The notes below the pieces were generated by a model. That model had not been told where the DNA came from, did not search any database, and was given only the letters and a program-made list of their open reading frames with translations. Both the position numbers and the translations under genes were made by a program. Positions 8,894-19,468 of a stretch of 64,000 nt of DNA are shown in pieces; within the stretch, counting starts at the first letter, position 1; each line of letters starts with the position of its first letter. Origin of the DNA: Bacteroidota bacterium (GTDB lineage: Bacteria; Bacteroidota; Bacteroidia; Chitinophagales; Chitinophagaceae); NCBI GenBank assembly GCA_005884665.1, contig VBAT01000010.1, positions 538,662 to 602,661 on the forward strand, written 5' to 3'.

Positions 8894-10497
8894 ATGAACT
8901 TTACTAATTTCTCTGTTCCCTATCCGATAGAACAACGTTATTCAAGAAAGGTGGCTTATTTCTCGATGGAGTTTGCGGTTCATCAGCCCTTGAAGATTTA
9001 CAGTGGGGGTTTGGGTTTCCTGGCCGGTTCACATTTGAGAAGCGCATACGAGCTTCGCCAGAACATGGTCGGCATCGGTATCCTGTGGAAGTTTGGATAT
9101 TATGACCAGCAACGCAACCAGGACCAGACATTGGCTGTGACCTGGAGCGAAAAGCAATATAGTTTCCTGGAAGATACAGGCATTAAATTCCAGATAAACG
9201 TACATGAACATCCTGTCTGGGTCAAGGTTTATTATCTCAATCCCGAGACTTTTAAGACTGCGCCTTTATTTCTTCTCAGTACGGACGTAGCGGAGAATGA
9301 TTATGTTTCGCAAACGATCACTCACCGTTTGTATGATGCCAATGTGGCCACCAAGGTAGCCCAGTTCATTTTGCTGGGAGTTGGCGGCGCCAAACTAATG
9401 GATGAAATTGGCTTCAATCCCGAACGCTATCACCTGAACGAAGCGCATGGGCTGTCAGCTGCATTTTATTTATACAACAAGTACGACCGCAACATTGAAG
9501 AAGTTACAAAACGACTGGTGTTTACAACTCACACACCGGAAGAAGCGGGTAATGAAAAGCATGATATTTACCTGTGCCATAAAATGAGCTATTTCTGCGG
9601 TCTGACCGTTGACGAAGTAAAGAAGCTCACCGGGAATAATGACGACGCATTCAACCATTCATTGGCAGCTTTGCGTTTTGCGCACATAGCCAACGGCGTA
9701 TCGCAGCTACATGGTGAAGTATCAAGGGCCATGTGGAGCAAGTATGATAAGATTTGCCCGATCATCTCTATTACCAATGCCCAAAACTGGTGGTATTGGG
9801 CCGACAAGCAGCTATATCGCTTTATGGAATCGGATAATGACTATGGTATTGATGACCGGAAAAAATATCTCAAGAAAAGAGCCTTTGATCTCGTGGCCGA
9901 CCAGACGGGTAAACTCTTCAAGCCAACCATTTTCACCATTGTATGGGCCAGGCGTTTCGCGGGTTACAAAAGGGCGAACCTACTCACAACAGATGAAGAC
10001 AGGTTTGATAAATTAATGAATGGCATAAAATACCCGGTGCAGATCATTTGGGCCGGGAAACCCTACCCGGTCGATCATCCCGCTATCAGCGAATTCAATC
10101 AACTTGTGCAACTCAGCAAGAGATATAAAAACATGGCCGTGGTAACGGGTTATGAACTTACTTGCCAAGGGAAGCTTCCGGTACAAGTGGGATGACTGCT
10201 GCCATGAATGGGGCCGTTAATTTTTCCACCGATGATGGCTGGATACCAGAGTTCATCAATCATGGTTACAATGGCTTCGTGGTGCCTAAAGCGGATTATG
10301 CCAACATGGGAGTACATGAGCAGGACCAGTATGACCTTAACAAGTTGTACGAGATTTTGGAAAAGGAGATACTGCCTCTTTATTACGACAATCACAATAC
10401 CTGGAGACAGGTCATGAAGAATGGCATGCAGGACGTACGCTTTACATTTGATAGCAACAGGATGGCCTACGAGTACTACGAACAATTATACAAATGA
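8894..10497 (+). pseudogene. Alpha-glucan family phosphorylase, split by a frameshifting internal deletion near 10150-10165
   Basis: ORF 8894-10195 (VAYFSMEFAVHQPLKIYSGGLGFLAGSHLRSAYEL...) ends ...VVTGYELT; downstream frame resumes PREASGTSGMTAAMNGAVNFSTDDGWIPEF to 10497. Confidence 0.75.
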
Positions 10498-10603
10498 CGC
10501 GGTTCATGTATTGAATAGATTGCTTCAGTTTTTAAAGATTCAGGGTTCAGTTCTCATTCAAATCTGCATTCTATAGAATGGTTGACTGCTTCCAGGCAGG
10601 AAA

Positions 10604-10692
10604 GATGCCAGATGCTGTCATTGAGAGGAGCGAAGCGACGACGCAACTGGATGCTGATCGCTTCACAATGGTATGACGAGTATCCAGTATCT
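10604..10692. repeat. Heptad array with nested REP-like element
   Basis: gatgcca gatgctg followed by tcattgagaggagcgaagcgacgacgcaac, ending tatccagtatct. Confidence 0.65.
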
Positions 10693-10766
10693 ATTTAACA
10701 TTCAACACCTGACTGCCGGTCACCGGCGGCGACGGCTCGCAGGCAGGTTTAAAATAATCGATCGTC

Positions 10767-11195
10767 ATGTTGCCAGAAGAACCCAGTTTATTCGAGCTCC
10801 GGTTTACTGAAGAAGGAAAGAAATTCATTCGGAAGTTTGCTGCTATCAGCTATATTATCATGGTGCTGGTGATCATTCAATCCACGGTAATTATTTATTG
10901 GCAAGTGAAGATGATCATCCAGCGATTTTCATCAGGATATTACGCAGGATATAAAATGGGTGCCTATGATGAAATTTATCCTTACCTGTCAATATTCATA
11001 TCGCTGCTCGGCATTATTTCGAACATATATTATACCAGGTTCCCACGACAGTTGTTCCAGAGTATAAAAACCAACGATGAGGCTGGTGCCAACCAGTCCT
11101 TCAGAACTCTACTCAACGGAGCAGTAATTTATTTGATCTATTTATTAATTATCGCTTTAATATTCGGCTGGCATTTTATTGCGCAGGCGATATAG
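10767..11195 (+). CDS. Integral membrane protein, unknown function
   Basis: 142 aa with 3 hydrophobic segments. Confidence 0.6.
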   Translation: MLPEEPSLFELRFTEEGKKFIRKFAAISYIIMVLVIIQSTVIIYWQVKMIIQRFSSGYYAGYKMGAYDEIYPYLSIFISLLGIISNIYYTRFPRQLFQSIKTNDEAGANQSFRTLLNGAVIYLIYLLIIALIFGWHFIAQAI

Positions 11196-11306
11196 TTGCG
11201 TAGGGCCATTCCGGCTAAATTGCAGTTAGAATGCAGATTTATTATGATAGTTGATATTCACGGATCATAATTCATCCTGACATTATGATGATCTGCGTTC
11301 TCACTT

Positions 11307-12527
11307 TCAGCTAAACTCCCGTAACAATTGCTCCTTATCTTTTTTAAGCGAATAAAAGCCCGTCAACTTATTGATCACTGCTTCCACGATCGCGTCGGGA
11401 CAGGAGGCACCGCTGGTTATAAGAATATTTAGAGGTTCTTTGGCAGGCAGGTAATTGCTGGTCAGGATTTCCTGCTTCGTATGAAAATCATAGTGGAGTA
11501 TATCCTTCTGCGAAATTATTTTTTCTTCATTGCTGATAAAATAAGTGGGAAGTTTCCCCTCGCAAAGCTCAACCAGGTGAGAAGTATTGGACGAATTATA
11601 GCCGCCGACAACGATAGCCAGGTCAGCTTTTGTTTCAAGCATGCCAGTCACTGCGCTCTGGTTGTCATTAGTAGCATAACACAGCGTATCCCGGGTGTCT
11701 GCAAAATGCTCACGGATAGTTTCGCTGCCATATTTTTCAATCATTACTTCCCGGAGAAAATCCGCAATGCCCTGTGTATCGCTGGCCAGCATCGTGGTTT
11801 GATTGACCACGCCAATTCGCTGGAGATCTTTTTCTATCTTAAAACCATCCGAATATTGCCCCTCGAATTCATCGTAAAACAGGAACGGCAGTTTTTCGCC
11901 TTTTATGTATTTAGCCAGTTCTATTGCCTGTTGCATATCTTTTACTACCACGGCAGGGGCATGTGCAGCGGCGCGGGAAAACGTAGCCCTTGTTTCCTCA
12001 TGCTTTGGTTTACCATGAATAATAATTGTATAATCATTTTTGGCAATGAGCTCGCTGCGATTCCAAACTTTTTCTACAAACGGGCAGGTGGTATTATATT
12101 TCTCGACTGGAATGCCGATCGTACTCAATTTTTTTTCGATCGCGGGTGTGGTCCCAAAAGCGGGAATGATAACAACATCATCAGCTTTCAGTTCTTCAAA
12201 GGAAATAAGTTCACGGCCGTACGTATCCTGTAGGAACCGGACCCCGTGAGATTGAAGATCCGCGTTAACCTGTGGATTGTGGATCATTTCGCTCAATAGA
12301 AAGATCCGTTTGCCGGGATTTTCTTCGACGGTCCTGAATGCGATCTCGATAGCATTCTCCACTCCATAACAAAAACCGAAATGACGGGCCAGGAAGATGC
12401 GAATGGGACCAAAGTCAAGCAGGGTAGGCGTAAAATCCTTTTTCATCTTGTCCATTTCCTTCCGCTTTTTTTTAATAGCGGCAATAAGCGGACTGCGATA
12501 GATTATTGGGACCTCAAAACTTTTCAT
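11307..12527 (-). CDS. ispH: 4-hydroxy-3-methylbut-2-enyl diphosphate reductase
   Basis: IFLARHFGFCYGVENAIEIAF...SEMIHNPQVN...TTCPFVEKVWNR...TSGASCPDAIVEAVI; start chosen as MKSFEVPIIYRSP rather than the ORF start at 12602. Confidence 0.93.
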   Translation of the reverse strand: MKSFEVPIIYRSPLIAAIKKKRKEMDKMKKDFTPTLLDFGPIRIFLARHFGFCYGVENAIEIAFRTVEENPGKRIFLLSEMIHNPQVNADLQSHGVRFLQDTYGRELISFEELKADDVVIIPAFGTTPAIEKKLSTIGIPVEKYNTTCPFVEKVWNRSELIAKNDYTIIIHGKPKHEETRATFSRAAAHAPAVVVKDMQQAIELAKYIKGEKLPFLFYDEFEGQYSDGFKIEKDLQRIGVVNQTTMLASDTQGIADFLREVMIEKYGSETIREHFADTRDTLCYATNDNQSAVTGMLETKADLAIVVGGYNSSNTSHLVELCEGKLPTYFISNEEKIISQKDILHYDFHTKQEILTSNYLPAKEPLNILITSGASCPDAIVEAVINKLTGFYSLKKDKEQLLREFS

Positions 12528-12616
12528 TCGCTGCAAATTTAACTTTAGTTGACTTAATATTGTACTAGATACTGATCCCGATACCGGATCGGACGCTAAC
12601 ATTCACGGAAATACTA

Positions 12617-13897
12617 ATGAACAAGGCTTTTCAGACAGTTGATTGGGCGCTTGCGAGCAATATTTATGAAGTAAACATCAGGCAGTATACGCCTGACGGC
12701 ACATTTAGCGCTTTCCAAAAAGAATTGCCCCGCCTGCAACAGTTGGGTATCCGCACCATCTGGTTCATGCCCATCACCCCCATATCCGTATTGAACAGGA
12801 AAGGCACTCTCGGCAGTTACTATGCCTGTTCGGATTATACGAGCGTCAACCCCGAGTTTGGCACCCTGGATGATTTTAAAAACCTTGTCAGGAAAGCCCA
12901 GCAGCTTGGCATGAAAGTGATGATAGACTGGGTAGCTAATCATACGGGCTGGGACCATGTATGGACGAAGACGCATCCCGAATTTTTTTCGATGGATGAC
13001 AAAGGCAGTTTCCGGCCGCCTTTTCCCGACTGGGAAGATGTGATCCATCTCAACTATGAGAACAGGAGCCTTTGGACTGCAATGATAGATGCCATGAAGT
13101 TCTGGATAGAGGAATGCGATCTGGACGGGTATCGCTGCGATATGGCGCATCTCGTTCCGCTTGCATTCTGGATTGAAGCAAGAACGGAGTTGGATAAAAT
13201 GAAGCCGTTGTTCTGGCTTGGAGAGATGGAGGACCCCAGGTACCACGAAGTCTTTGATGCCTCCTATTCCTGGGAGTTATTGCATACGATGGAAAGATAT
13301 TGGCGAAAAGAAGCCAATATGAGCAATATTGATAACGTATTTTTCAAATACAGTTCACTATATCCCAGGGGCGCTATCAAACTCCTGTTCACCAGCAACC
13401 ACGATGAAAATTCGCACAGTGGGAGTGAGTATGAGCGGATGGGTGATGCTGCACAGGCCTTCGCCGTGCTTTGCATTACCTGGGAGGGATTGCCTTTAAT
13501 TTATAGCGGGCAGGAACTACCACTGGTGAATAAACGTCTTCTTTTTTTTGAGCGGGACCCGATTCCCTGGACCGCCGAACATAAGCTGGACGATTTTTAT
13601 AAAATACTGTTGAATCTTCGTTCAACTAACCCGGCGCTTCGCGCTGCGGATGATAACGTACGGACATACCGTCTTGAAACTACAGACAATGCGGATGTTT
13701 TTGCCTTCCTGCGAAAGAACGGTCAACGGGAAGTGCTTGTCATCCTTAACCTTTCCGGAGTTAAACGGCAATTCAAAATAATCGGTAAGGTGGTTTCTGG
13801 TAAATTCAGGAATGTTTTTTCCGGCTCTACGGAGGAAATCATGGCAGATACGCAGTTTGTAATGGAACCCTGGAGGTATCTTGTCTATGAAAAATAG
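12617..13897 (+). CDS. GH13 alpha-amylase family protein
   Basis: IYEVNIRQYTPDGTFSAFQKELPRLQQLGIRTIWFMPITPIS...VMIDWVANHTGWDH...DGYRCDMAHLVP...TSNHDENSHSG. Confidence 0.93.
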   Translation: MNKAFQTVDWALASNIYEVNIRQYTPDGTFSAFQKELPRLQQLGIRTIWFMPITPISVLNRKGTLGSYYACSDYTSVNPEFGTLDDFKNLVRKAQQLGMKVMIDWVANHTGWDHVWTKTHPEFFSMDDKGSFRPPFPDWEDVIHLNYENRSLWTAMIDAMKFWIEECDLDGYRCDMAHLVPLAFWIEARTELDKMKPLFWLGEMEDPRYHEVFDASYSWELLHTMERYWRKEANMSNIDNVFFKYSSLYPRGAIKLLFTSNHDENSHSGSEYERMGDAAQAFAVLCITWEGLPLIYSGQELPLVNKRLLFFERDPIPWTAEHKLDDFYKILLNLRSTNPALRAADDNVRTYRLETTDNADVFAFLRKNGQREVLVILNLSGVKRQFKIIGKVVSGKFRNVFSGSTEEIMADTQFVMEPWRYLVYEK

Positions 13898-13918
13898 TTG
13901 GCCAGGATGCAGGAAGCC

Positions 13919-13992
13919 GTCATTGCGAACGCCGCGAGGACACCGATGCTGCTAGCGCTCCCTCTCCCGTCATTGCGAGCGAAGCGAAGCAA
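13919..13992. repeat. Two REP-like elements (GTCATTGCGAGCGAAGCGAAGCAAG)
   Basis: gtcattgcgaacgccgcgagg and gtcattgcgagcgaagcgaagcaag. Confidence 0.85.
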
Positions 13993-14011
13993 GTTGGAGG
14001 GTGGGGCCAAT

Positions 14012-14040
14012 AAAAAAGGCCCCACGAAGGGACCTTTTGA
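14012..14040 (-). terminator. Rho-independent terminator of the degP-like gene
   Basis: Minus strand: AAAGGTCCCTTCGTGGGGCCTTTTTTATT. Confidence 0.65.
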
Positions 14041-14059
14041 AATTTATTATCTGGATTAA

Positions 14060-15559
14060 TTATTCATCATCAAGACTTAATGGATAGGTATAAGTGCCAT
14101 CAGACCCGGGATAAACTCCCTGTACCTGCACGGTTCCTTCCAACGATGCCAGCAAGCGACCCAATTCCTGTACATTTTTTACTTCCTGCCCATCAACGCT
14201 AAGGATAATAAAACCATCCTGCATGCGTGTGCGGCCGAGCGGGCTGTCCTTCTTGATATTTTTTACTACGATACCACCTTCTACGTCTAATTCTTTAGCT
14301 TTTTTTGCATCCAGTGTAGAAAGCTCAGCGCCCAATGCTTCTCCAACACCACTGCTCGCGATCTCGTCGTAGGTGCCAGTCTTCGTACTTAACGTGGCAT
14401 TGGTTGTAAAATCCTTTCCATCGCGACGATAAGAAATTTTTACTTTATCGCCTGCATTATAAGAAGCGATTGTGCCCTGTAATTCAGTCCATGAATTGAT
14501 ATTAATATCATTGATGCTGGTGATCACATCACCTTTTTTCAGGCCGATATTGGCAGCAGCTCCGTCTTTTGCAACGGCACCGATATAAGCGCCATCACCT
14601 GCATCGATCTTTCCGGGATCTGCGGATATACCGAGATAAGGTCTTTTTACGTCACCGAATTTGATGAGGTCATTTACAATTTTCTTTACCAGGTTTACCG
14701 GGATCGCAAAAGAATAACCTGCATACGTTCCGCTGGGAGCAAGAATGGCTGAGTTGATACCTATCAGTTGTCCATCGGTAGTGATCAGGCCGCCACCGCT
14801 GTTTCCCTGGTTCACAGCTGCATCGGTCTGGATAAAGGATTCAATAGGTGTCTGGCTTTGACGGCCATTGATACCGATCGATCTCCCTTTAGCACTAATG
14901 ATACCGGCTGTTACGGTTGTTTCCAGCGAAAGCGGGTAACCTACTGCTAAAACCCATTGACCGAGTTTCAGGTTATCTGAGTTGCCATAGAGCAGGTAAG
15001 GAAGATTAGTTCCTTCGATCTTCAATACAGCAATATCGCTGCTTGGATCTCTGCCTATAACTTTTGCTTTGTACACTTTTTTGTTATGAAGCGTTACCGT
15101 GATTTCATCGGCAATGCCAGTTCCACCATCGGAGATTACGTGATTATTAGTGACGATATAACCATCATCGCTGATGATAACGCCGCTACCCGATGCTCTT
15201 TGTTCGGGTTGGACCTGGGGTCCGAAATTCTGGAACATATCATTGAACCAGTCATCGATTGAGCCGTTCCGATTGCGGCCACCACCGATATTATTGCTTA
15301 CTCTCTTAGCAGGGATTTTTGTTTTGATATGCACTACTGCGGGAACAGCAGTTGCCGCAGCTTTTGTAAAGTCAATAGCATCTGCAGGCGCTCCTGCCAC
15401 ATTGTCCCCCATGTAACGTGCATAATTTGCAGGAAGACTGCCATTCGTTGATTGAACGCCGGCAATTTTCTGGGTAGTAAATTTATTGAAGATCCCCACA
15501 CTGCCAACTGCGGAAGCTGCGCTGACTGCAACCACCATCAAGATTTGTTTAAATTTCAT
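14060..15559 (-). CDS. degP: DegP/HtrA-like periplasmic serine protease with PDZ domains
   Basis: GSGVIISDDGYIVTNNHVIS...SSDIAVLKIEG...AVNQGNSGGGLITTDGQLIGINSAI. Confidence 0.93.
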   Translation of the reverse strand: MKFKQILMVVAVSAASAVGSVGIFNKFTTQKIAGVQSTNGSLPANYARYMGDNVAGAPADAIDFTKAAATAVPAVVHIKTKIPAKRVSNNIGGGRNRNGSIDDWFNDMFQNFGPQVQPEQRASGSGVIISDDGYIVTNNHVISDGGTGIADEITVTLHNKKVYKAKVIGRDPSSDIAVLKIEGTNLPYLLYGNSDNLKLGQWVLAVGYPLSLETTVTAGIISAKGRSIGINGRQSQTPIESFIQTDAAVNQGNSGGGLITTDGQLIGINSAILAPSGTYAGYSFAIPVNLVKKIVNDLIKFGDVKRPYLGISADPGKIDAGDGAYIGAVAKDGAAANIGLKKGDVITSINDININSWTELQGTIASYNAGDKVKISYRRDGKDFTTNATLSTKTGTYDEIASSGVGEALGAELSTLDAKKAKELDVEGGIVVKNIKKDSPLGRTRMQDGFIILSVDGQEVKNVQELGRLLASLEGTVQVQGVYPGSDGTYTYPLSLDDE

Positions 15560-15755
15560 AGTAGTATTTTCCTTTTTTATTTTTTTGAAGAAGATTTGGC
15601 AAAGCTTGTTGTCAAAATTTATGCCTTTGCTTTACAAAATAACGAAGTATAAATCCGACAGAAGCCCCGTTCATTCAGTTTAACATATCATTTACTAAGC
15701 CTTTCGTAGTTCTTCACAAATTTATTAATAAATCGTAAAACTTAGAACCCGTTCT

Positions 15756-16754
15756 TCACAAGTTTGTCAGAAATTTCAAAGTATCTATGCCATCTGCATA
15801 ATCGGACAGGCCGGGAGACTGCGATTTTCCGAAGGCAATATGGCCTACTCCTGTTATGCATTGTATATCGGAATTTTTTTTCAGCCGCTCATTGAGCTGC
15901 CTGGGATCGTCGTAATATTCATAATTAAGCCGGCCGATAGGAGAGAATGGAGAAGCATCTTCCACCAGCAACAGGGAAGCATTACTCATATAAAACTTCT
16001 TGTTCAGTATCTGGATGGCAAGGTTGTAATCATAATTATTCATGTATTTGGAATGGTCAGCCAGGTAGTTATATTTATCAAAAGCTCTGAGGAGCGGAAT
16101 AAAATCATAGCCGGTCGGCACGAATATCTTGGACACATTACGACAGCCCAACCCAAAATAGAGATACACATCGTCGGCTAGTTTTACCAGCTCTTCCCTG
16201 GTTTCCTTCCCGGTTAAAACGGCCACAGAAGTCCTGTTGCGACGGATGATATGCGGGTATTTTTTGAAATAGTATTCAAAATAACCGGCTGTATTATTAC
16301 TCCCGGTGGCGATATAGGCATCACAATTCTTCAGCCGTTCAGCGAATTGGATCAGCTCCGTAGGCCCAGGTTCCCATTCCTGGATTTTTTTCACAAGATG
16401 CCGGATAAGCGTATCGTCTTTGGAAGAAGGCTTGATAATGGCGTTATGCCCAGAAATAAAAACACATAGCAGGTCGTGAAAACCTACCAGCGGGATATTA
16501 CCGGCCATGACGATCCCAACCTTTTTCGGATGAGAGTTTGTAGGAGGAATCTCATAGGCAGATGACCAGTTTTGAAGAATATCTTTTTGTAAAAAAGCCC
16601 TGGCTATATTGTCGGCAGCACGGCCAATAAACTCTGGAATAAACCAGGAATTCTCCTGGCTGGCCTTTGTTTTAGCTTCTTCCCATTCTCTATCCCCGGA
16701 TAGCATGTAGGCTCCAAGCCTTGACAATAGATCAATTCGTTGGCTCAAAATCAT
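15756..16754 (-). CDS. Acyl-CoA reductase (LuxC-like)
   Basis: KVGIVMAGNIPLVGFHDLLCVFISGHNAIIKPSSKDD...RNRTSVAVLTGKE. Confidence 0.8.
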   Translation of the reverse strand: MILSQRIDLLSRLGAYMLSGDREWEEAKTKASQENSWFIPEFIGRAADNIARAFLQKDILQNWSSAYEIPPTNSHPKKVGIVMAGNIPLVGFHDLLCVFISGHNAIIKPSSKDDTLIRHLVKKIQEWEPGPTELIQFAERLKNCDAYIATGSNNTAGYFEYYFKKYPHIIRRNRTSVAVLTGKETREELVKLADDVYLYFGLGCRNVSKIFVPTGYDFIPLLRAFDKYNYLADHSKYMNNYDYNLAIQILNKKFYMSNASLLLVEDASPFSPIGRLNYEYYDDPRQLNERLKKNSDIQCITGVGHIAFGKSQSPGLSDYADGIDTLKFLTNL

Positions 16755-16821
16755 TTGCAGGATTATTTTTTTGCGATAACTTAGCCACAAAAATAACCTC
16801 AACTACTTTAACCCCGGTATT

Positions 16822-17169
16822 ATGGCTATTAAGATAACTGAAGAATGTATCAATTGTGGCGCGTGTGAACCAGAATGCCCCAATAACGCTATCTATGAAG
16901 GTGGCGTGGAATGGGCGGTTTCCGATGGTACGTCTGTAAAAGGGTCATTTACCCTGCTTGATGGAACGGTCGTGGATGCAGATCAAAAGAATCCACCGGT
17001 CGCTAACGATATTTATTACATCACTCCTAATAAATGTACCGAATGCCAGGGTTTCCATGAAGAGCCTCAATGCGCGGCGGTATGCCCGGTAGATTGTTGC
17101 GTTCCCGACGAAATGTATCGTGAAACGGTTGAGGAATTATTAGCTAAAAAAGAAAAATTGCATATTTAA
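16822..17169 (+). CDS. 4Fe-4S dicluster ferredoxin
   Basis: [24 protein letters not shown]...[22 protein letters not shown]. Confidence 0.92.
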   Translation: MAIKITEECINCGACEPECPNNAIYEGGVEWAVSDGTSVKGSFTLLDGTVVDADQKNPPVANDIYYITPNKCTECQGFHEEPQCAAVCPVDCCVPDEMYRETVEELLAKKEKLHI

Positions 17170-17306
17170 GACAATTGCCTTTTTTATGCACATTTCAAGG
17201 TGCAAAAAAGCGGCATGGTTTTTTCAAATTTGTATTTAACTTAGAGTATTACAATTCAGCAGCGATTGCTGCTCATCTTTGGCGGGTGATATTTCCCGTC
17301 GTAAAA

Positions 17307-17346
17307 AGGTGAAGGAGAAACAGCCTTCACCTTTCTTATTTGCGAG
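17307..17346 (+). terminator. Orphan intrinsic terminator in a long intergenic region
   Basis: AAGGTGAAGGagaaacaGCCTTCACCTTTCTTATTT with no ORF directly upstream on +. Confidence 0.6.
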
Positions 17347-17631
17347 ACAACAAATGATGAATTGAAATTGAAAGACTTTGCCGACGCGACCTTCTTTGAC
17401 ACAAAAATTCCAAATAACAAGAACCATGAATAACTTGAAAGGTTAAAATCTCAATTCAAATCATTCCAGGTAGCTTTTCATGATTTGGGTTTTATTTGGT
17501 TCCTGGTTCTTTTCTTTTGAAAACACGGAAATTCCCTTTTCTCGCTGCGTCTTTCACAATATTTAGCATTTGAAATTTCCTGCTAAGCGGATTTTGCTCA
17601 ATATTTGCGATGCAAAACCACAAATCAATAC

Positions 17632-18612
17632 ATGAAAAAAACCATAGCCCTGGTAACCGGCGGTTTTTCGGGCGAGGCGGTGATATCCTATAAAAGCGCA
17701 ACAACGATCGGAAATAACCTCGACAGGGAAAAGTTTGATGTTTATAAGATCGATATTAATCCTAATGGCTGGTTTTATGAATGTGATGGAAAAAAAATCG
17801 CTGTCGATAAGAATGATTTTTCCATTCAGCCAAAGGATAAAAAAATAAATTTCGATGCTGTATTCATTGGCATGCACGGCACACCCGGTGAAGATGGTAA
17901 ACTGCAGGGATATTTCGATACATTGAATATTCCTTACACCGGTTGCGATGCCGCGACTTCTGCCATTACTTTTAATAAACGGTATACCGTCGCCATAGCT
18001 AAAATGGCCGGTATTAATGTAGCCAATTCGATTCATCTGTTCAGTCATTTACCGGTTCCGGCAACGCAACTACTCGAACAATTAAAGCTTCCCGTGTTTG
18101 TCAAACCAAATAACGGTGGATCCAGCATTGGAATGAGTAAGGTAACTGCTCCCGGCGACCTGGAAGCGGCAATTGCCAAAGCATTTAAGGAAGATGACCA
18201 GGTGCTGATAGAAGAAATGATCCAGGGCAGAGAATTTACTGTCGGTGTATTCAAAACAAAAGGTAACATCATTGTATTACCTTTAACCGAAGTAAAAGCC
18301 CATGACGACAAGGACTTTTTTGACTTCGAGGCGAAATACCAGGGGAAATCTTCCGAGACTACACCCGCTGAGATTGATGAACCCGTTGCGGATAAGATAA
18401 GAGAAGCTGCCAGGAAGATATATGGGGTATTCAATTGCAGAGGAGTCGTCAGGATTGATTTTATTTACAATAAAGAGGCCGGCAAACCATTTATGCTGGA
18501 GGTTAACAGCATTCCCGGTCAAAGTGAAGCCAGTATTATTCCACAGCAGGTAAAAGCCATGGGATGGAGCTTAAAAGAGTTTTATACCAAATTGCTGGAA
18601 GAATGTTTTTAA
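17632..18612 (+). CDS. ddl: D-alanine--D-alanine ligase
   Basis: MKKTIALVTGGFSGEAVISYKSA...IGMHGTPGEDGKLQGYFDTLNIPYTGCD...VKPNNGGSSIGMSKV...FMLEVNSIPGQSEASI. Confidence 0.94.
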   Translation: MKKTIALVTGGFSGEAVISYKSATTIGNNLDREKFDVYKIDINPNGWFYECDGKKIAVDKNDFSIQPKDKKINFDAVFIGMHGTPGEDGKLQGYFDTLNIPYTGCDAATSAITFNKRYTVAIAKMAGINVANSIHLFSHLPVPATQLLEQLKLPVFVKPNNGGSSIGMSKVTAPGDLEAAIAKAFKEDDQVLIEEMIQGREFTVGVFKTKGNIIVLPLTEVKAHDDKDFFDFEAKYQGKSSETTPAEIDEPVADKIREAARKIYGVFNCRGVVRIDFIYNKEAGKPFMLEVNSIPGQSEASIIPQQVKAMGWSLKEFYTKLLEECF

Positions 18613-18637
18613 AGCCTAACCTGCAACAATAACGAAT

Positions 18638-19465
18638 ATGTTCAGTTTCATTACACATCGACCGCTATGGCTCAACATCCTGACAGGGCTGTTGCTGGCT
18701 TTGATCGTTTTCCTGATTTTCATTCTTTCGCTTAACTGGCTTACACATCACAACGAGTCGAAAACAGTGCCTGCTGTCGTCGGCAAATCATTTACAGAAG
18801 CGCAGTCTATCCTGGATAAAAATGGTTTTGCCATGGAGGTACAGGATTCTATTTATGTCGACACAGCCAAACCGTTGAGCGTATTGAAACAGGTACCCGA
18901 AGATGGCGAAATAATAAAGATCAACAGGACAGTGTATGTAGTTATAAACAGGGCGGTTCCTCCATTGGTCGAGATCCCGGTCGCAAGGGGCTTTAGTTTT
19001 CGTACCATGGTGATGGAACTGACCAACCGCGGCCTGAAAATTGGCGATACGACCTATAAACCGAGCTTTGACCGCGATGCAGTGCTGGAAATGCGGTACG
19101 ATGGCCAGCTTATTACTTCGGGTATGAAAATACCTATGGGTAGTTCAATAGACATGGTATTGGGATCGGGCGTAGGAAATGAAAAATTCGTGGTGCCGAC
19201 CCTTGTAGGCATGACTTTTTGCGAAGCAAAAGAACTGATCGAATCGCATGGCCTTGCAATCGGTTCCATTATTATCCTGGGTGCCCCAATTAAAGATACA
19301 TGCGGTGCTTATATCTATCAACAGAAGCCTGTTAAGTATGATGCTGACGGAAAATTCCAGTATATCCGCACGGGTCAGACAATTGATGTGTTTCTGCAAC
19401 TTGAAAAACCCGTAATCGACAGCGTTGCTGTACCTTTGCAGCAGCCAGATCAAGAAGAACGTTAG
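18638..19465 (+). CDS. PASTA domain-containing membrane protein
   Basis: N-terminal TM then repeated VPAVVGKSFTEAQSILDKNGF / VPTLVGMTFCEAKELIESHGLAIG. Confidence 0.85.
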   Translation: MFSFITHRPLWLNILTGLLLALIVFLIFILSLNWLTHHNESKTVPAVVGKSFTEAQSILDKNGFAMEVQDSIYVDTAKPLSVLKQVPEDGEIIKINRTVYVVINRAVPPLVEIPVARGFSFRTMVMELTNRGLKIGDTTYKPSFDRDAVLEMRYDGQLITSGMKIPMGSSIDMVLGSGVGNEKFVVPTLVGMTFCEAKELIESHGLAIGSIIILGAPIKDTCGAYIYQQKPVKYDADGKFQYIRTGQTIDVFLQLEKPVIDSVAVPLQQPDQEER

Positions 19466-19468
19466 ACT

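Noticed and set aside
8674-8907. 77-aa ORF between the lipoprotein and phosphorylase genes
   Set aside because: Covers a REP-like/low-complexity spacer and overlaps the start of the phosphorylase; no domain signal
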